Source of the DNA: Azolla caroliniana
Taxonomy: Eukaryota; Polypodiophyta
Direction: 5' to 3'
Assembly (NCBI GenBank): GCA_043228905.1
Contig: JBHGNT010000011.1
Location: 868,001-932,000 of the forward strand
DNA length: 64,000 nucleotides
The notes under the pieces were generated by a model, which saw nothing but the letters and a program-made list of their open reading frames with translations, was not told where the DNA came from and ran no database searches. The first letter of the stretch is position 1, and each line of letters starts with the position of its first letter. Positions 24,366 through 35,270 of the stretch are shown piece after piece. The position numbers and the translations under genes were made by a program.

Positions 24366-24725
24366 TCGGAGAACGAGGGAGCAGGCCAGTTGATTGAGTT
24401 CATGAAGGGTTGGTCGCCGCGGCAAAGTGACAGGGAGATGGTGCTACACCAAGCTGGGGGTTCCAGATCAGAGTTATTGGAAGTTGTGCATGCATTCGCA
24501 ACAATCACGCAGTACGGAAACTGCCAACAGTTAGTCGAATGGTTGGGGGGACAAGTCACCACGGCGGCAACATGCATGGCCAAAGAGCGAAAGGAGTGAT
24601 TCAGCATACCGACGCTTAAAGATAAGACAGAGGAGAAGCTGAAGCATGCCAAGGAGTTAGTGGCTATACAAGCGGAAACAAGCCAAGACAGAACCGGGGA
24701 GTCGGGTTCCAGATCGGAGAGACGA
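24366..24725 (+). pseudogene. Unassigned GC-rich retroelement coding fragment
   Basis: A frame from about 24390 to 24599 (start LIEF/MIEFMKGWSPRQSDRE) continues after one TGA with a charged helical segment, EEKLKHAKELVAIQAETS, up to the start of the Gypsy-A1 LTR at 24726. Its composition and position match retroelement DNA rather than the AT-rich DNA to the left. The coiled-coil-like character recalls the Gypsy-B N-terminal region near 63640-63833, but I cannot show homology. Confidence 0.4.
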
Positions 24726-25214
24726 TGTCGTGAAGATCCGTCACTAGGCGCGGATCGTGAGGTGGAACCGCCAAGGTTCTGGATCGGAAGGATTTGAAGT
24801 TTATGCTAGTTTTAGCGAGAAAGTATTTAAGATAGATTGAGAGAGATCGATATGGCAAGAGAGAGATACTAAAATAAAGATTTAACTCTTGATTTTAGAT
24901 TTGAGAGAGAAGATACATCAACAATAGGGTTACAAGTCTCTTATTTGATCATCCAAAATTTTTTAATTTATTTCCTTTCATATTTTCCCTCCCCTCTTTT
25001 ATAGATGCCCTCATGCATTTGAGGGTACAAGACATGCATAAAATGCATGTTTGCCATTTGGCGCTCATGTATTACATGTGGTGCATGATAACCATGTCAC
25101 TCATTTTAGCTCTTATGTATGAGAATTTACATGTAAAGTTACGATGATAAAAACATAATTGTAAGAAAATGTGTTGGCTTAATGATAAGCCTATTGACTC
25201 TTAACTTGGAGGTG
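24726..25214 (-). repeat. Gypsy-A1 3' LTR fragment
   Basis: The sequence starting tgtcgtgaagatccgtcact matches 32452-32937 of the 5' LTR closely, including the tract with tttagcgagaaagta and the block around catgcatttgagggtacaag. It stops abruptly at ggaggtg where the Copia-A1 LTR begins. Confidence 0.88.
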
Positions 25215-25799
25215 TGATGGGATTACGGTCCCTTCGGATGGAATGGTCGGATGTCGGAGATGAATGCCGTCGAGTTCGGTTTCGGTTTCGGTTTCGGAAC
25301 CGGATGATGAAGACCCCGGAGAGCGATCCGGATGCAGGGACATATCCGTGAATATGTTTGCTATGGGCCTCTGAGGCTATAGTTGTAAATAGCCCCAAAG
25401 TCATATATGTATAAATATGACTTAGGGCAAACTGTTTTATTGTCGCTTATCATTTTTCTGTTTTTCCACTCAAGAGGAGTGAAGAGGGAGCAACCGTGAG
25501 AGAGAGAGAGAGAGAGCGCGAGAGAGGAAGAGGACGACGCCTCTGTGTATTTCCGCCGCCTGTGGCGAGGACAGCGAGCTCAAGGTCGTCGCCTTGCAGC
25601 TCGCCATTGTATACTTCTCTTTGGATAGTGTTGGTTTGGAGTCTTGTACTCCCGTGGTTTTTCCCGTCTAGGGTTTTCCACGTTAATCCCTGTGTATTCG
25701 TGTGTTTCTCTCTGTGGTTCCTATTTTCTGCTGCATTGATTCGCGCTTACTCGGTTGTGGCTGAGTGGAGAAGGTGAATCGTAGCGTCGATTCATTACA
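25215..25799 (+). repeat. Copia-A1 5' LTR
   Basis: The segment runs from tgatgggattacggtccc to gtcgattcattaca and aligns to the Copia-A2 LTRs. The canonical TGTTGGG start is TGATGGG here. It is shorter (585 bp) mainly because the inner minisatellite has fewer units. A (GA)n tract is at about 25498-25523. Confidence 0.88.
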
Positions 25800-25801
25800 A
25801 A

Positions 25802-25813
25802 CTGGTATCAGAG
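25802..25813 (+). other. Primer-binding site, initiator tRNA-Met type (Copia-A1)
   Basis: The word tggtatcagagc lies three bases after the LTR end. It is the classical plant site complementary to the 3' end of initiator methionine tRNA. Confidence 0.9.
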
Positions 25814-25829
25814 CGAGCTGCTGCAGAAA

Positions 25830-27176
25830 ATGGAAGGCGGCGGCAGCGGGCAGCCGGGGATGATGGTGCTGAATGCGCAGAATTACGCCGACTGGAAGAT
25901 CAAGATGGAGGATCTTCTGATTGTTCGGGACCTGTACGAACCGATTGACAGGTCGGAAATACCGAAGGGGGTACTTGAGTCGGAATGGAGGCTTCTGAAC
26001 CGGAAAGCCGTTGCAACCATTCGGCAATACGTCGACGTGAGCGTTCTACAACATGTGGCGAACGACACCAACGCATATGAGATGTGGCGGAAGCTGTCGG
26101 GCCTCTATGAGAGGAAGAATGCGTTGAACCGGACCTCCCTGATGAGGAAGATAGTGAATCTCAAGTACCGGGACGGCGAGAGTATGGTGGAACACGTAAG
26201 CACGTTCATGGGATTCGTGAATCAGCTTGCGGCGATCAAGTTCCCGTTGGAGGATGCAATGCAAGCCATCATCCTGATGTGTACATTGCCGGAAAGCTGG
26301 GAGAACCTGGTGGTGACGCTCAGCACCTCCTGCACCGAAGATAACTTGTCCTTACAAACGGTAAAGACAAGTATTTTGAACGAAGAAGCGCGTCGGAGAG
26401 ATAAAGAACCGGCCTCCGACTCGAAGGCGCTGCTTACCGAATCGGATCGGGGAAGACAATGGAACCGGAGTCCGCAAAGACGGGAGAAGTCGGGGACCCG
26501 GTCGCAGTCAAGAGGAAGGCCCACATGCTTCCACTGTGGGAAGCCGGGGCACTTCCGAAAGAATTGTCGGCATTACCGAAAAGACAACGGAGCCGACGAC
26601 ACCGATTCGAAGAAGTCACCGGAGAGAAACGGTGCATACCGGGGAGCCACGGACCGGAGAGGTTCGGATCGGCGAGGGCAGGACCGGAAAGGAACAACGG
26701 CACTCGCGGCAAGTGAGGAAGAAATCATGCTCATCACCGAAGAAGGTGAACTAAACATTGCCGGCGATGAAACGACCTGGGTGGTCGATTCTGGAGCATC
26801 GTTCCATCTGACCCCGGAGAGAAGATACTTCTCATCCTACACAGCCGGTGAGCATGGCTGTGTTCGAATGGGAAATGAAGGTACGTGCCGGATTGCCGGC
26901 ATAGGAGACGTGTGGTTGACAACCCCGACCGGATGCAAAATGCTGCTGAAGGATGTCCGACACGTTCCGGAGGTTCGATTGAACCTGATTTCGGCCGGGA
27001 GGCTAGACGATGAAGGCTACACAGGTAGCATCCGGAACGGCGTAATGAAGTTCAGCAAGGGGAGCTTGATAGTGGCTCGGGCCCGGAAAGACAACACGTT
27101 GTACCTGATGAATGCCCGGTTATGTCCGGAAGAGCTGAATGTGGCAGCCGACACTGCCGGTGAGCTGTGGCACATG
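25830..27176 (+). pseudogene. Copia-A1 gag-protease frame, truncated
   Basis: An uninterrupted frame begins at the ATG at 25830 (MEGGGSGQPGMMVLNAQNYA). It contains a UBN2-type gag domain (ADWKIKMEDLLIVRDLYEPI, then MWRKLSGLYERKNALN) and the zinc knuckle CFHCGKPGHFRKNC near 26530. The aspartic protease site is VVDSGASFHL near 26785, with the catalytic DSGA intact. It ends at the truncation at GELWH, so the gag and protease parts are complete but integrase and RT are missing. Confidence 0.92.
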
Positions 27177-27990
27177 AGGTGATCGTCCTTTCGATGGGCA
27201 TCACCGGCTTTTGTCCATACATAAGCTCCGTTGGCATATACCTTGTCACCGAGCTATGTGTCGTTCTGTCGGCCCACAAGGCATAGGGCAATAGTTGTGG
27301 CCAATTCCCAACTCGATCGTTGCATGCTCGTACGATGGCTTTGACGATGGGTCCATGCCCTCGCTCGATCTTCCCTTTCGCTTTTGGATTGTAGGCAATC
27401 ATGAGGGAGAGCTTCACGCCTAGTCGTTCGAAAAGCTCCGTTGCTTCGTGTGCGTCCAACTCCCCTCGGTCGGCGACTATCTTCCCCACACATCCGCATC
27501 GGTAGACCATCTCTTCAAGTAGAAATTTTCAAATAGCTGAAGTCGTCTTATTTGTCAAGGCCCACCCTTCCACTTGATTTGTCAAGTTTTCTCTTGCCAG
27601 CACTAAGTACTTTATTTGTCCCATTCCCATTGGCATCGAGACCAGATCAACCATCCATTTGAAGTGTATGGTGAGTGGGTATGTCGGTCGTAGCTCATCA
27701 CGATGACGTATGTTGGAATGTACTTGGTAAGTTTCTCATGTGGACACGAAATGGAGTACATCTTTGTACATGCTTGGCCACCAATACTTTTCCTTCAACT
27801 TTTCGAACGTCGCCCATGTTCCTCTATGACCGGCCTAAGCACTCTCGTGGAATTCGGTCATCAACGTCACTTGCTCTTCTTTCTTCACCACCACTCGGCG
27901 TGGTATTCCCGTCTTTCTTTTTGGGTGTCACCAAAGGAAGCCTCCCTTCAAGAAGTATCAATAAGCTTTCTTCCGAATTTGGAGAGCCTC
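27176..27990 (-). pseudogene. Gypsy-A1 integrase, truncated
   Basis: On the minus strand, broken frames show the zinc-binding region (EFHESA, a stop, then AGHRGTWATFEKLKEKYWW) at about 27790-27870. The catalytic core has IVADRGELDAHEA at about 27460-27490 with the second Asp, and NPKAKGKIERGH at about 27370-27400 with the Glu. MPTELMYGQKPVMPIERT is the last part before the Copia-A1 junction. A TAG replaces the Trp of HESPWAGH in the related Gypsy-A2, and the middle has frameshifts. The C-terminal part is absent. Confidence 0.85.
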
Positions 27991-30122
27991 CTCCTTTGTC
28001 AACAAAGCATCTGTCGTCATTGTTCTTAAGAACCTGCTAATTAGTAACCACTCTCCTTTGTACTCGTCCTCATTGAAGGCGTGGAGGGTTAGCGTGTTCT
28101 TGTCTTCCGCCAATAATCGAGCCATCTTGAAGAAGTCGAGGGTGATGTCTTCATCTTCCGAAACTATGTCACTTTCACTTTGAAATCTTGCCCTTGACAA
28201 CATATCAGCCATGGCGTTCTTCTTGCTTGCAATGTGGTGGATCTCTGGGCTTAAAGACTTGATATAGGTGATCCACCTTAGCATAGCTAAATCTGGGGTC
28301 GCACATCCCAATATCATTCCGAGGATTGGGAGACAATCTGTCTCTATTATCACTTCTGACCCGATCAGGTAATCTTTGTCCGTCTTCACTGCCAACACAA
28401 TACCCCAAAGTTCCTGCTTGACTTGGGCGTATCTTTGTTGCCATTCACTGAGAACTTTTGCTCCGAATGGGATTGCTACCACGCATTTTCTTCTCCTTCT
28501 TGGTTGATGACCCACCCGATTCCGGTTGGGCTTGTATCTACAGTCACATAAATCGGCTTTCCTTCGGTATAGTCGACCTTTCTTAGTGCTAGAGCTTCAA
28601 GAAGTAGTTTCTTCAATCTTCGCATCGCGTTCGTGTGCTCGTCTCGCCATTTGAACTTCATTCTTTTCTTTAGCAATCCATATAAAGGCTCGACAACATG
28701 GGCATAGTGCGGAATCCAAATATGGTAAAATGTGCATGCTCCAAGGAACCTTCGAACCTCTGTTTGGTTTACGCATTCTTCTTTCATGTCCTAGATCGCG
28801 TTCACCTTTGATGGTGAAGGCTTCCGGCCGTATGCTCCACATAAGTGACCTACCACCAAGATCTCTGGTTGCCCAAATGCGGATTTCTCTCCCGAAAATG
28901 TCAAATTTGCGTCTTCGAGTCTTTGGAGTACCTTCTCGCAATCTTTCATATGATCCGCGATGAACTTTCTACACCCTTCCTTATCTTTTGATTCATTCTT
29001 CTCTTCATCCGAACATCCTTTTATTGGAATATCATCCAAGAATGGCATCATGATGTCCAGGATGCAATCCTTCAAGACCTTGTTCATGGCATTCACCATA
29101 TGAGCCACCGAGTTCGTTGCACCTTGAGGTAAGGTACACATCTACACGAGCCCGATTAGAGTCCTCATGGTTGTAATGTCACGACTGTCAATCGCCAATT
29201 GGAATTGGTCATATCCGGAGTAGAGATCACCAATGGAGTTGATGGACCGGCCCGCAAATGCCTCGGCAAATTTGTCCACGCTCAGATCGATTCCAACATT
29301 TCGAATTGTCACCTTGTTGACGGGTTGAAGATCTTGGATGAATCACAATGATCAATTCTTCTTCGGCACCGTGAACCACCTATTAGAGTAAGGAGCATTC
29401 GACGGTTCTAGAATACCCATATTTACTTTCTCCTTTAAGAGCTCGATTAGCTTTAGAAGGTGCGCTCCTGGAACTGGTATCGGTTTCAAATTCCAAGGCA
29501 CATGTGGCATTGTGAAGATCACCATTGGCTCTATAATCTTTGGGTTGGCACATCCGATTTCCTAGGGAGAGAACGCGAAGGTTTTCCCATGCCTTTCAAG
29601 CATTTCATGAAACTTTTGCTCCTCTTCAGCGAGGAGGAAATCCTCCTTTCCAACTCGTAGCTTTCTTTTCGTCTCTTCGGTGAAGGCATGACCTATTGTC
29701 TTTGGATCCCTTAAGCTTGGATCATTAGCGACTTCCTTCATCTTTTGGCAGCTATCTTCCGGTAGCGGAATCGCAACTGGCTTGATCTTCTTATCCACCG
29801 TTTTATATTTTGTGTTGACTTCAGCTTCCTCCATCAAGATGCCACGATAGTATTCATCCATGATAACGTACATGTTGACGAAGTTAACCGAAATCACGTG
29901 TTGGTCGTGAAGATAGCTCAAGTCCACAATGTCCTCGATTTCGCCGATGGTGTCGTTAAATGAGGCTTCTTCCATTATATGATTCACGAACTCTTCTTCT
30001 TCTATTATGTTTTCTTCTTTCAGCATCTTCTCGAAATCTTGTATCTGACGCTTGTCCTTCTTGTCGGGTAGTACTAGTTTACATGCGCCACTAGGTGTAA
30101 CACATGTTGCTTCTCCTCGCAA
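27958..30122 (-). pseudogene. Gypsy-A1 reverse transcriptase and RNase H
   Basis: Minus-strand frames give the RT N-terminal region (KTVDKKIKPVAIPLPE, near 29800), LQPVNKVTIRN, GDLYSGYDQFQLAIDSRDIT, CTLPQGATNSVAHMVNAMNK and the active-site motif FLDD (FLDDIPIKG, near 29030-29050). They continue into RNase H with VDTSPTGIGWVINQE, YAQVKQELWGI, EVIIETDCLPILG and KKNAMADMLSRARF. At least four frame changes or stops (for example near 29560, 29340, 29150 and 28480) break it, so no functional pol is made. Confidence 0.88.
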
Positions 30123-30196
30123 TCCACGTGCTCTATTTGCATGTGGGGACTTGTGATTGCTCAGACTATTTCTGCCCCATGCTCCAATAGTCCGCT

Positions 30197-30907
30197 CTAA
30201 AAATCCGAGGATTCGCCTCCAAGACTATCTCGATTTCTTTCATGATTAGCTCGCACCGTTAGGAATTGAACTGATCTTTGGTTGTCAAGACTCTTTATTC
30301 GAGCAAATGCCGCACCAATGTCAAACACTTTGGTTTCCATCCGAGATGATGTGATATACGGTTGTCCTAGGATGACAGGATGCGATGCCGATTCTTGCAC
30401 GAAGAAGTGTTGATCCATCTCCACATCCCCGATCACGACTTTAACATTGGGACAAGCTCCGTACAAGTCCTCTGTAGTCTTTGTTGCCGCACGAATCTTC
30501 CATCCGTGATTTGTATTGATTGGCCATCTTCCTTTTTTGTAGAAGTCGGTTGACATGAGGTTGATCTCCGAGCCGTGGTCGATTAAGGCTACCACGGTCT
30601 CTTTCTTCTCCCCGATCTTCACCGGCGTCTCCGTTGTCGCTCGTGCCCAATGAGGTCGAGTATAGTGGTTGTCCACCATTTCTTCATTGACTTCGTCTCT
30701 TGCCATCGTTATGGCATTTGCTTTCGCTTTTAGTGGCTTCTCTTTGTCTTCATCCGATTGTTGCCTTTTTCGCTTTACAAGGTCCACGATCGTGTCGTGG
30801 AACTCCTTCGTAATGCCGAGTAATTCCCTCAAGGACAAAATCACGTGACTGTCAAGAACGCATTCCTGAGAATCTTCTTCAGGTCTATCGTCTACTTTAT
30901 GTCCCAC
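30197..30907 (-). pseudogene. Gypsy-A1 aspartic protease region
   Basis: One open minus-strand frame of 236 codons. After a charged spacer it reads KPHWARATTETPVKIG-like sequence (here RPHWARATTETPVKIG), then VVALIDHGSEINLMSTDFYK with the catalytic Asp in a DHG rather than DTG/DSG setting. HGWKIRAATKTTEDLYGACP, HFFVQESASHPVILGQPYIT and SVQFLTVRANHERNRD follow. The frame itself is intact; the neighbours are not. Confidence 0.85.
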
Positions 30908-30990
30908 CTTAGCTTATAGGTAGGCATAATCCTTGTCTTTCGAGCGGGGACTTCGACACCAATCTTCACGGGCCGAACCGTTTCTTCGAC

Positions 30991-32380
30991 TCATTTGCTC
31001 GACTCCGCTTTTCGGCTAGCGTCTCCTTCCTCCATTTGGAAAGATCGATTCGTTTCTGCATCTTCTTTCTTTTTCGCGTTCCTTGTTTCATGTCTTTTTG
31101 ATGGGCCTTGCTCTTCTATTCTTTTTCTCTTTTCTTCGACGAACACCTCGCGGTTGTCGCCCATCACTTCCGCGAGTATGGTGTTGTCATCCATCGGATC
31201 CGACCACCCGGTTGTGCTTTGTACGCTTCGGTCTGCAAGCTCTACCTTGTTCGATGTGACCTTCCCCATCTTCTCATACTCGAGAAGGGAAGACCAAAAC
31301 TTTGCTCCCACTTTCGCAACTTCATTTCTGTCTTTCCCGACTCTTATTCTGGCCGTTGCAGCATAGTGCATCGTATCCACATGAGTCGCCTCCGCATCTT
31401 CCATAGATTTCTTCATTCCCCCTCTTCCGAAATTCACCTAGGGGTCTTTGAGTTTCAGTTGAGCAGATCATGTTGTCATCTATGTATACGATATTTTGTC
31501 AGATCGCCTCTTGAAGGCTCGCGCAATCCCTTCTCATGTGGTCCATGCTATCGCACCACATGCATCTAAAGGGTTCTTTTCCTTTGGGCCCCCGACGATT
31601 CATGTTGGCTAGCGTGACCATCTCGAACTTCTTCGCTAGCTCTTCGATGATGTCATCATCAATCTTCCTTTCTTCCGGGCTGCTTTGTTTGGATGGCTCA
31701 ACTACTTTTAGTTGTCTTGTTTTCTCCGCGATAGTCGATCCCGCCAAGTCGGTGTCATCAACCCACTGACGGTCGAGCCTATTTCATGCTCGCTTCACCG
31801 CAACCTAGTCCGCCACAAGCCCGTTCTCTTGGGTATCATCTTCGAGGAGAGTACCTAGTTCTCATCTATCCTTTATATCCACAGCCTTTAGGAAGTACAA
31901 AGTTTTGTCCTCAAGTAGCACTTGGTCTGTGGCAGGGAGACGACGAAACATTTGGTCGAATTCGTCGTACACCCTCGAGGCGCTCATCTTTTTATTCTTC
32001 TTTTCTATCCACTTCATCAAGGCATGTCGAGTCATCCTCGACAAATCTTCCATCGTGAAATCCACTAATATCGCTTTCTCGAACTCCGACCACGTTGTCT
32101 TCCCTTCTTGAAGCTCGATGACGCGCCTTTGGATGTTGTTGGCGACCACTCTCTTGAAACTTGTGATTTGACGCGCTTCAGACACGTCCCTCTGATTCAT
32201 CTCCCTTCTATATGCATCAAGGAACTTCGTAATCTTCCTTCTGTCAAATTGACCCTCGAGCTCAACGACACGGTTGACAACCTTCTCCACGCTCGCATCG
32301 TTGTCTCGAGATCTCATCATTTGTTCGACAATTATCATTCTCCTTTCGAATTCGCTCGCTTGATTGCTTGAGAATGCCAT
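30991..32380 (-). pseudogene. Gypsy-A1 gag
   Basis: The gag starts at the ATG at 32380 (MAFSSNQASEFERRMIIVEQ), 48 bp after the primer-binding site. The capsid-like part has FLDAYRREMNQRDVSEARQI and TWSEFEKAILVDF. The zinc knuckle CMWCDSMDHMRRDC lies near 31530-31575 (CX2CX4HX4C). A downstream spacer with MNFGRGGMKKSMEDAEATHV continues to 30991. Stops or frame changes near 31860, 31490 and 31440 break it. Gypsy-A2 has the same order of blocks. Confidence 0.85.
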
Positions 32381-32427
32381 CTCCAGTTTCGATCGATCCT
32401 CGACTTGATCCTTCCTATCGCCTCTTT

Positions 32428-32443
32428 CACGTCAGGTTCACCA
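32428..32443 (-). other. Gypsy-A1 primer-binding site
   Basis: On the minus strand tggtgaacctgacgtg lies eight bases inside the LTR end. The same word with one or two changes follows the LTRs of Gypsy-A2 and Gypsy-A3. It is not the initiator-Met type; I do not know which tRNA it matches. Confidence 0.7.
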
Positions 32444-32451
32444 CTTAATTA

Positions 32452-33545
32452 TGTCGTAAAGATCCATCATTGGACGGGATCGTGAGGCGGAACCGCCGGG
32501 GTTCTGGACCGGAAGGATTTGAAGTTTATGCTAGTTTTAGCGAGAAAGTAATTAAGATAGATTGAGAGAGATTGATATGGCAAGAGAGAGATACTGAAAT
32601 AAAGATTTAACTCTTGATTTTAGATTTGAGAGAGAAGATACATCAACAATAGGGTTACAAGACTCTTGTTTGATCATCCAAATTTTTATATATTTTTTTC
32701 CTTTCATATTTTCCCTCCCCTCTTTTATAGATGCCCTCATGCATTTGAGGGTACAAGACATACATAAAATGCATGTTTGCCATTTGGCGCTCATGTATTA
32801 CATGTGGTGCATGATAACCATGTCACTCATTTTAGCTCTTATGTATGAGAATTTACATGTAAAGTTACAATGATAAAAATATAATTTTAAGAAAATGTGT
32901 TGGCTTAGTGGTAAGCTTATTGACTCTTAACTTGGAGGTGCAAGGTTCAAATCCTTATTTTCTCTCCTTGTGTATATGTATAAATATTTATTTATTTATT
33001 TATCCATCTAGCCGCCGGTTACCGTCCGGTCGTCGGATCCCGGTTCCGTCACCTGTCACCGGTTGCCGGATCCCAGTTCGGTCGCCGGATGTTGGTTACT
33101 GTCCACACACCGGATGTCGGTTCCGTTGCCGGTCCGGTTTTGGTTGGCCAAAACCTTTGCAAGTAGCCAGGCCACACCCATTCATCCAATAGCTTAGTTC
33201 AAGTCACCTTGAACTCTCTATGCTCCACACATAGACACAAAGATAATAGCTTTTGCTCTACCTTATATATGGTGAGATCCTTATTTCCTGTTTATGTGGG
33301 ATATCTCACAATTTTATTTTTCTCTTTGTCTTTGCAAACTTCCTACCCACATAAGTTGACACTTAGATGTCTGTTTCTTATGTAGTAAAGTGCATCCGAA
33401 AGCTCTTCAAGACCTCCATCTTTTTGTACTAAGATATTAAACTTACTTAAAATTAATATCTTCACTATTATTGTTTTGTATGAATCACACTTGATTTCGG
33501 ACGTTTGATGTGATTTTCACACCATTGCCGAAAATCTTCACGACA
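32452..33545 (-). repeat. Gypsy-A1 5' LTR (1094 bp)
   Basis: The LTR is bounded by inverted ends, tgtcgtaaagat on the left and atcttcacgaca... (aaaatcttcacgaca) on the right. It shares long blocks with 24726-25214, with the solo LTR at 39822-40854 and with the partial LTR at 63834-64000. It has a CCGG-rich core (about 33010-33150) and a tatttatttatttatttat tract. Confidence 0.9.
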
Positions 33546-33729
33546 ACGGGACAGAGGAAGATCGGAGGAATAAACCATGTATATCCTGAGTTGGACTTCA
33601 ACCACAACAAACACAAGGTATCCCCTTCCGGAATACTTTTCCAAAGGTGTTCAGAGAGATGGAATAATGTTGCATTACACACATCTCTAACCTATTCCGC
33701 TGCACAAGAATCACCATCGATTCTTTGCA

Positions 33730-33741
33730 TGGTATCAGAGC
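33730..33741 (+). other. Primer-binding site, initiator tRNA-Met type (Copia-C)
   Basis: The word tggtatcagagc matches the classical initiator-Met site and marks the LTR-to-interior border of Copia-C. Confidence 0.88.
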
Positions 33742-34085
33742 GCTTTGGTAGCTTGATCTAGCCCATCCACATGTGTTGTGTCTACGTTGATGATTCTAAG
33801 AAATCCGGCTCATCGCTATCGTAATGCCGCGACATAGCTCATATTCAAGAAAGAAGAAGAAGGAAGAAATCTACATCGAACACCATGAATACTCAAATGG
33901 GGAGCACTCTCCCTAGCGAGAAGTTGGACCAAAACAACTTCGCATCTTGGGAGTACAAGATGCAGCAATACGGGAGCAATACCTTGTCGGTCAAGGTTAT
34001 TGGAGCTACATCAAAGGCGCACAAGAAAATCGACCAGACCCAAAGGACACTGACTACTCAACATGGGAGCAAGCGGCAAGTCGAG

Positions 34086-34534
34086 TGTTAATCCTTAGGG
34101 CTAGACAATGGCCTAACACAAGGTGTCTCTAGAAGACACTTCACCAAAGGGTGTTACGGCGAGATAACTTAAGACACAACGATTAATCCGACTTAATTGG
34201 CTACTTAGCAATAGGGCATTCACTTAATACACGCATAAGATATAACAATTAATACAGAACGGTAATCAATACGTGAAGATAAAACAAGAAGCTAAATATT
34301 AATTCTCCGTCAAAGTTTTACATTGTAATCAGGCCTTTATATAGGTCACCGGTGTTGCGTACAAAACGGTGCCAATGGGCACCTGTTCGGAACCGGTCCG
34401 GATCTGGATCGGGATACCGATTCCGGTCCGTCCGTTCACTACATAATTATAATCTATTCTACTTAATTAAAAAAGATTCCGAATAACAATCCCTTTCACA
34501 TTCTGGCTTTAACTCCTTTGCCGGCTGGGTGACA
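34086..34534. repeat. Solo LTR with perfect 5-bp target duplication
   Basis: A 449-bp segment begins tgttaatccttaggg and ends gccggctgggtgaca, the TG...CA form of an LTR. It is flanked by TCGAG on both sides (34081-34085 and 34535-34539). Removing it together with one TCGAG restores the Copia-C gag frame from QAASRV into MYCLATC. No matching LTR or interior is present, so it is a solo LTR of a separate family. Confidence 0.92.
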
Positions 34535-34612
34535 TCGAGTAATGTATTGCTTGGCGACATGTGTTCATGACCACATGCTAGGCTACATTCAAGAAGCCAC
34601 GATGCCAAAGGG

Positions 34613-35270
34613 GACCAAGCGGCAAAGGAGCACGCCAATAGGAAGCGGCAAGTGGAAACGCAGGAGGAGCCACCGTCACGGCCAATCAAGATCAAGCTTC
34701 ACTGACCGGTTCAACAAGCGCCGGACCCCTTGGCAGCGAAAATCAACATCGAGACTTAGGAGGAGGAAGCGGAGGAGGAACCGTTAGAGCACCTCCAGCG
34801 GCACCAAAAGGCAAGCACCTTCGAACAGGACGGGGAGCGTTCAGACCCAAAGAAGGATGGAACGCCTGTACCCCGCACTAAGCAGCCCGCACCAAGGATG
34901 GAACCGGAACCGGTTCGGACAGAACTGGTCACAGAGCTCCTTGCACAACAACCTCTACCGGCGGGTCAAGATACGGCAAGACCCGAAATGCAAGCGCCGG
35001 AAGTACAATTGCGTACCCCACCGGCAGGCCAAGAGCATTCAAAGGCGGAGCGGACAACGGAGCCGCAACTAGAACGACAAAGTGGTCACCAACAAAAGCT
35101 AGAGTTGCAGCTCGACGCAACCGGACAAAACCGACCACTGGCTAGCGACACCAACAGCCAACCCTCCGGGCAGACGCAACAACATGGCACTGGCAGCCAA
35201 TGGCTTTGGTGGATTGGAGAACAGATTGCCGGAGTGGTACACTACATAGAGGCGGAAGAGAAAACATAGA
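34613..35270 (+). pseudogene. Gypsy-B1 N-terminal charged region
   Basis: Frames here align with 63259-63640 of the second Gypsy-B copy: AAKERANRKRQ, PLEHLQR, MEPEPVRTELVTELLAQQPL and GQDTARPEMQAPEVQ. The segment is Pro/Glu/Arg-rich, without a recognised domain, and lies before gag. Two TAG/TGA codons near 34720-34760 interrupt it. Confidence 0.7.

Larger units (their letters stand above)
25215..27175 (+). mobile_element. Copia-A1, truncated Ty1/Copia element
   Basis: It consists of a 5' LTR (25215-25799), a primer-binding site, gag and protease, and stops inside the first integrase residues at GELWH. The right part (integrase, RT, RNase H, 3' LTR) is absent. The sequence then passes directly into antisense Gypsy-A1 integrase at about 27175. 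It is a close relative of Copia-A2 (43733-49165). Confidence 0.9.
24726..33545 (-). mobile_element. Gypsy-A1, Ty3/Gypsy element broken by Copia-A1
   Basis: A minus-strand Ty3/Gypsy element. Its 5' LTR is 32452-33545, followed leftward by a primer-binding site, gag, protease, RT, RNase H and integrase down to 27176. A fragment of the matching 3' LTR (24726-25214) lies at the far left. Between integrase and 3' LTR sits truncated Copia-A1 (25215-27175). The integrase C-terminal end and the inner ~600 bp of the 3' LTR are missing, so insertion was accompanied or followed by deletion. No target duplication is visible (GACGA left, ACGGG right). Confidence 0.82.
33546..34612 (+). mobile_element. Copia-C fragment: LTR end, primer site and gag
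   Basis: The first 180 bp look like the tail of an LTR because they are followed by a tRNA-iMet primer site (tggtatcagagc, 33730-33741). A gag frame begins at 33885 (MNTQMGSTLPSEKLDQNNFA, then SWEYKMQQY). After a frameshift near 33975 it reads LVGQGYWSYIKGAQENRPDP and STWEQAASRV. A solo LTR (34086-34534) interrupts it, and YCLATCVHDHMLGYIQEA follows. At about 34612 the sequence switches to Gypsy-B. This is a third Copia family, unlike Copia-A and Copia-B. Confidence 0.85.

Noticed and set aside
24366-24725. Host gene just left of the retroelement nest.
   Set aside because: Base composition matches the retroelements, the frame has an internal stop, and it is cut exactly by an LTR.
25496-25777. 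+ strand ORF starting with an Arg-Glu repeat.
   Set aside because: It lies wholly within the Copia-A1 LTR and begins in a (GA)n tract.
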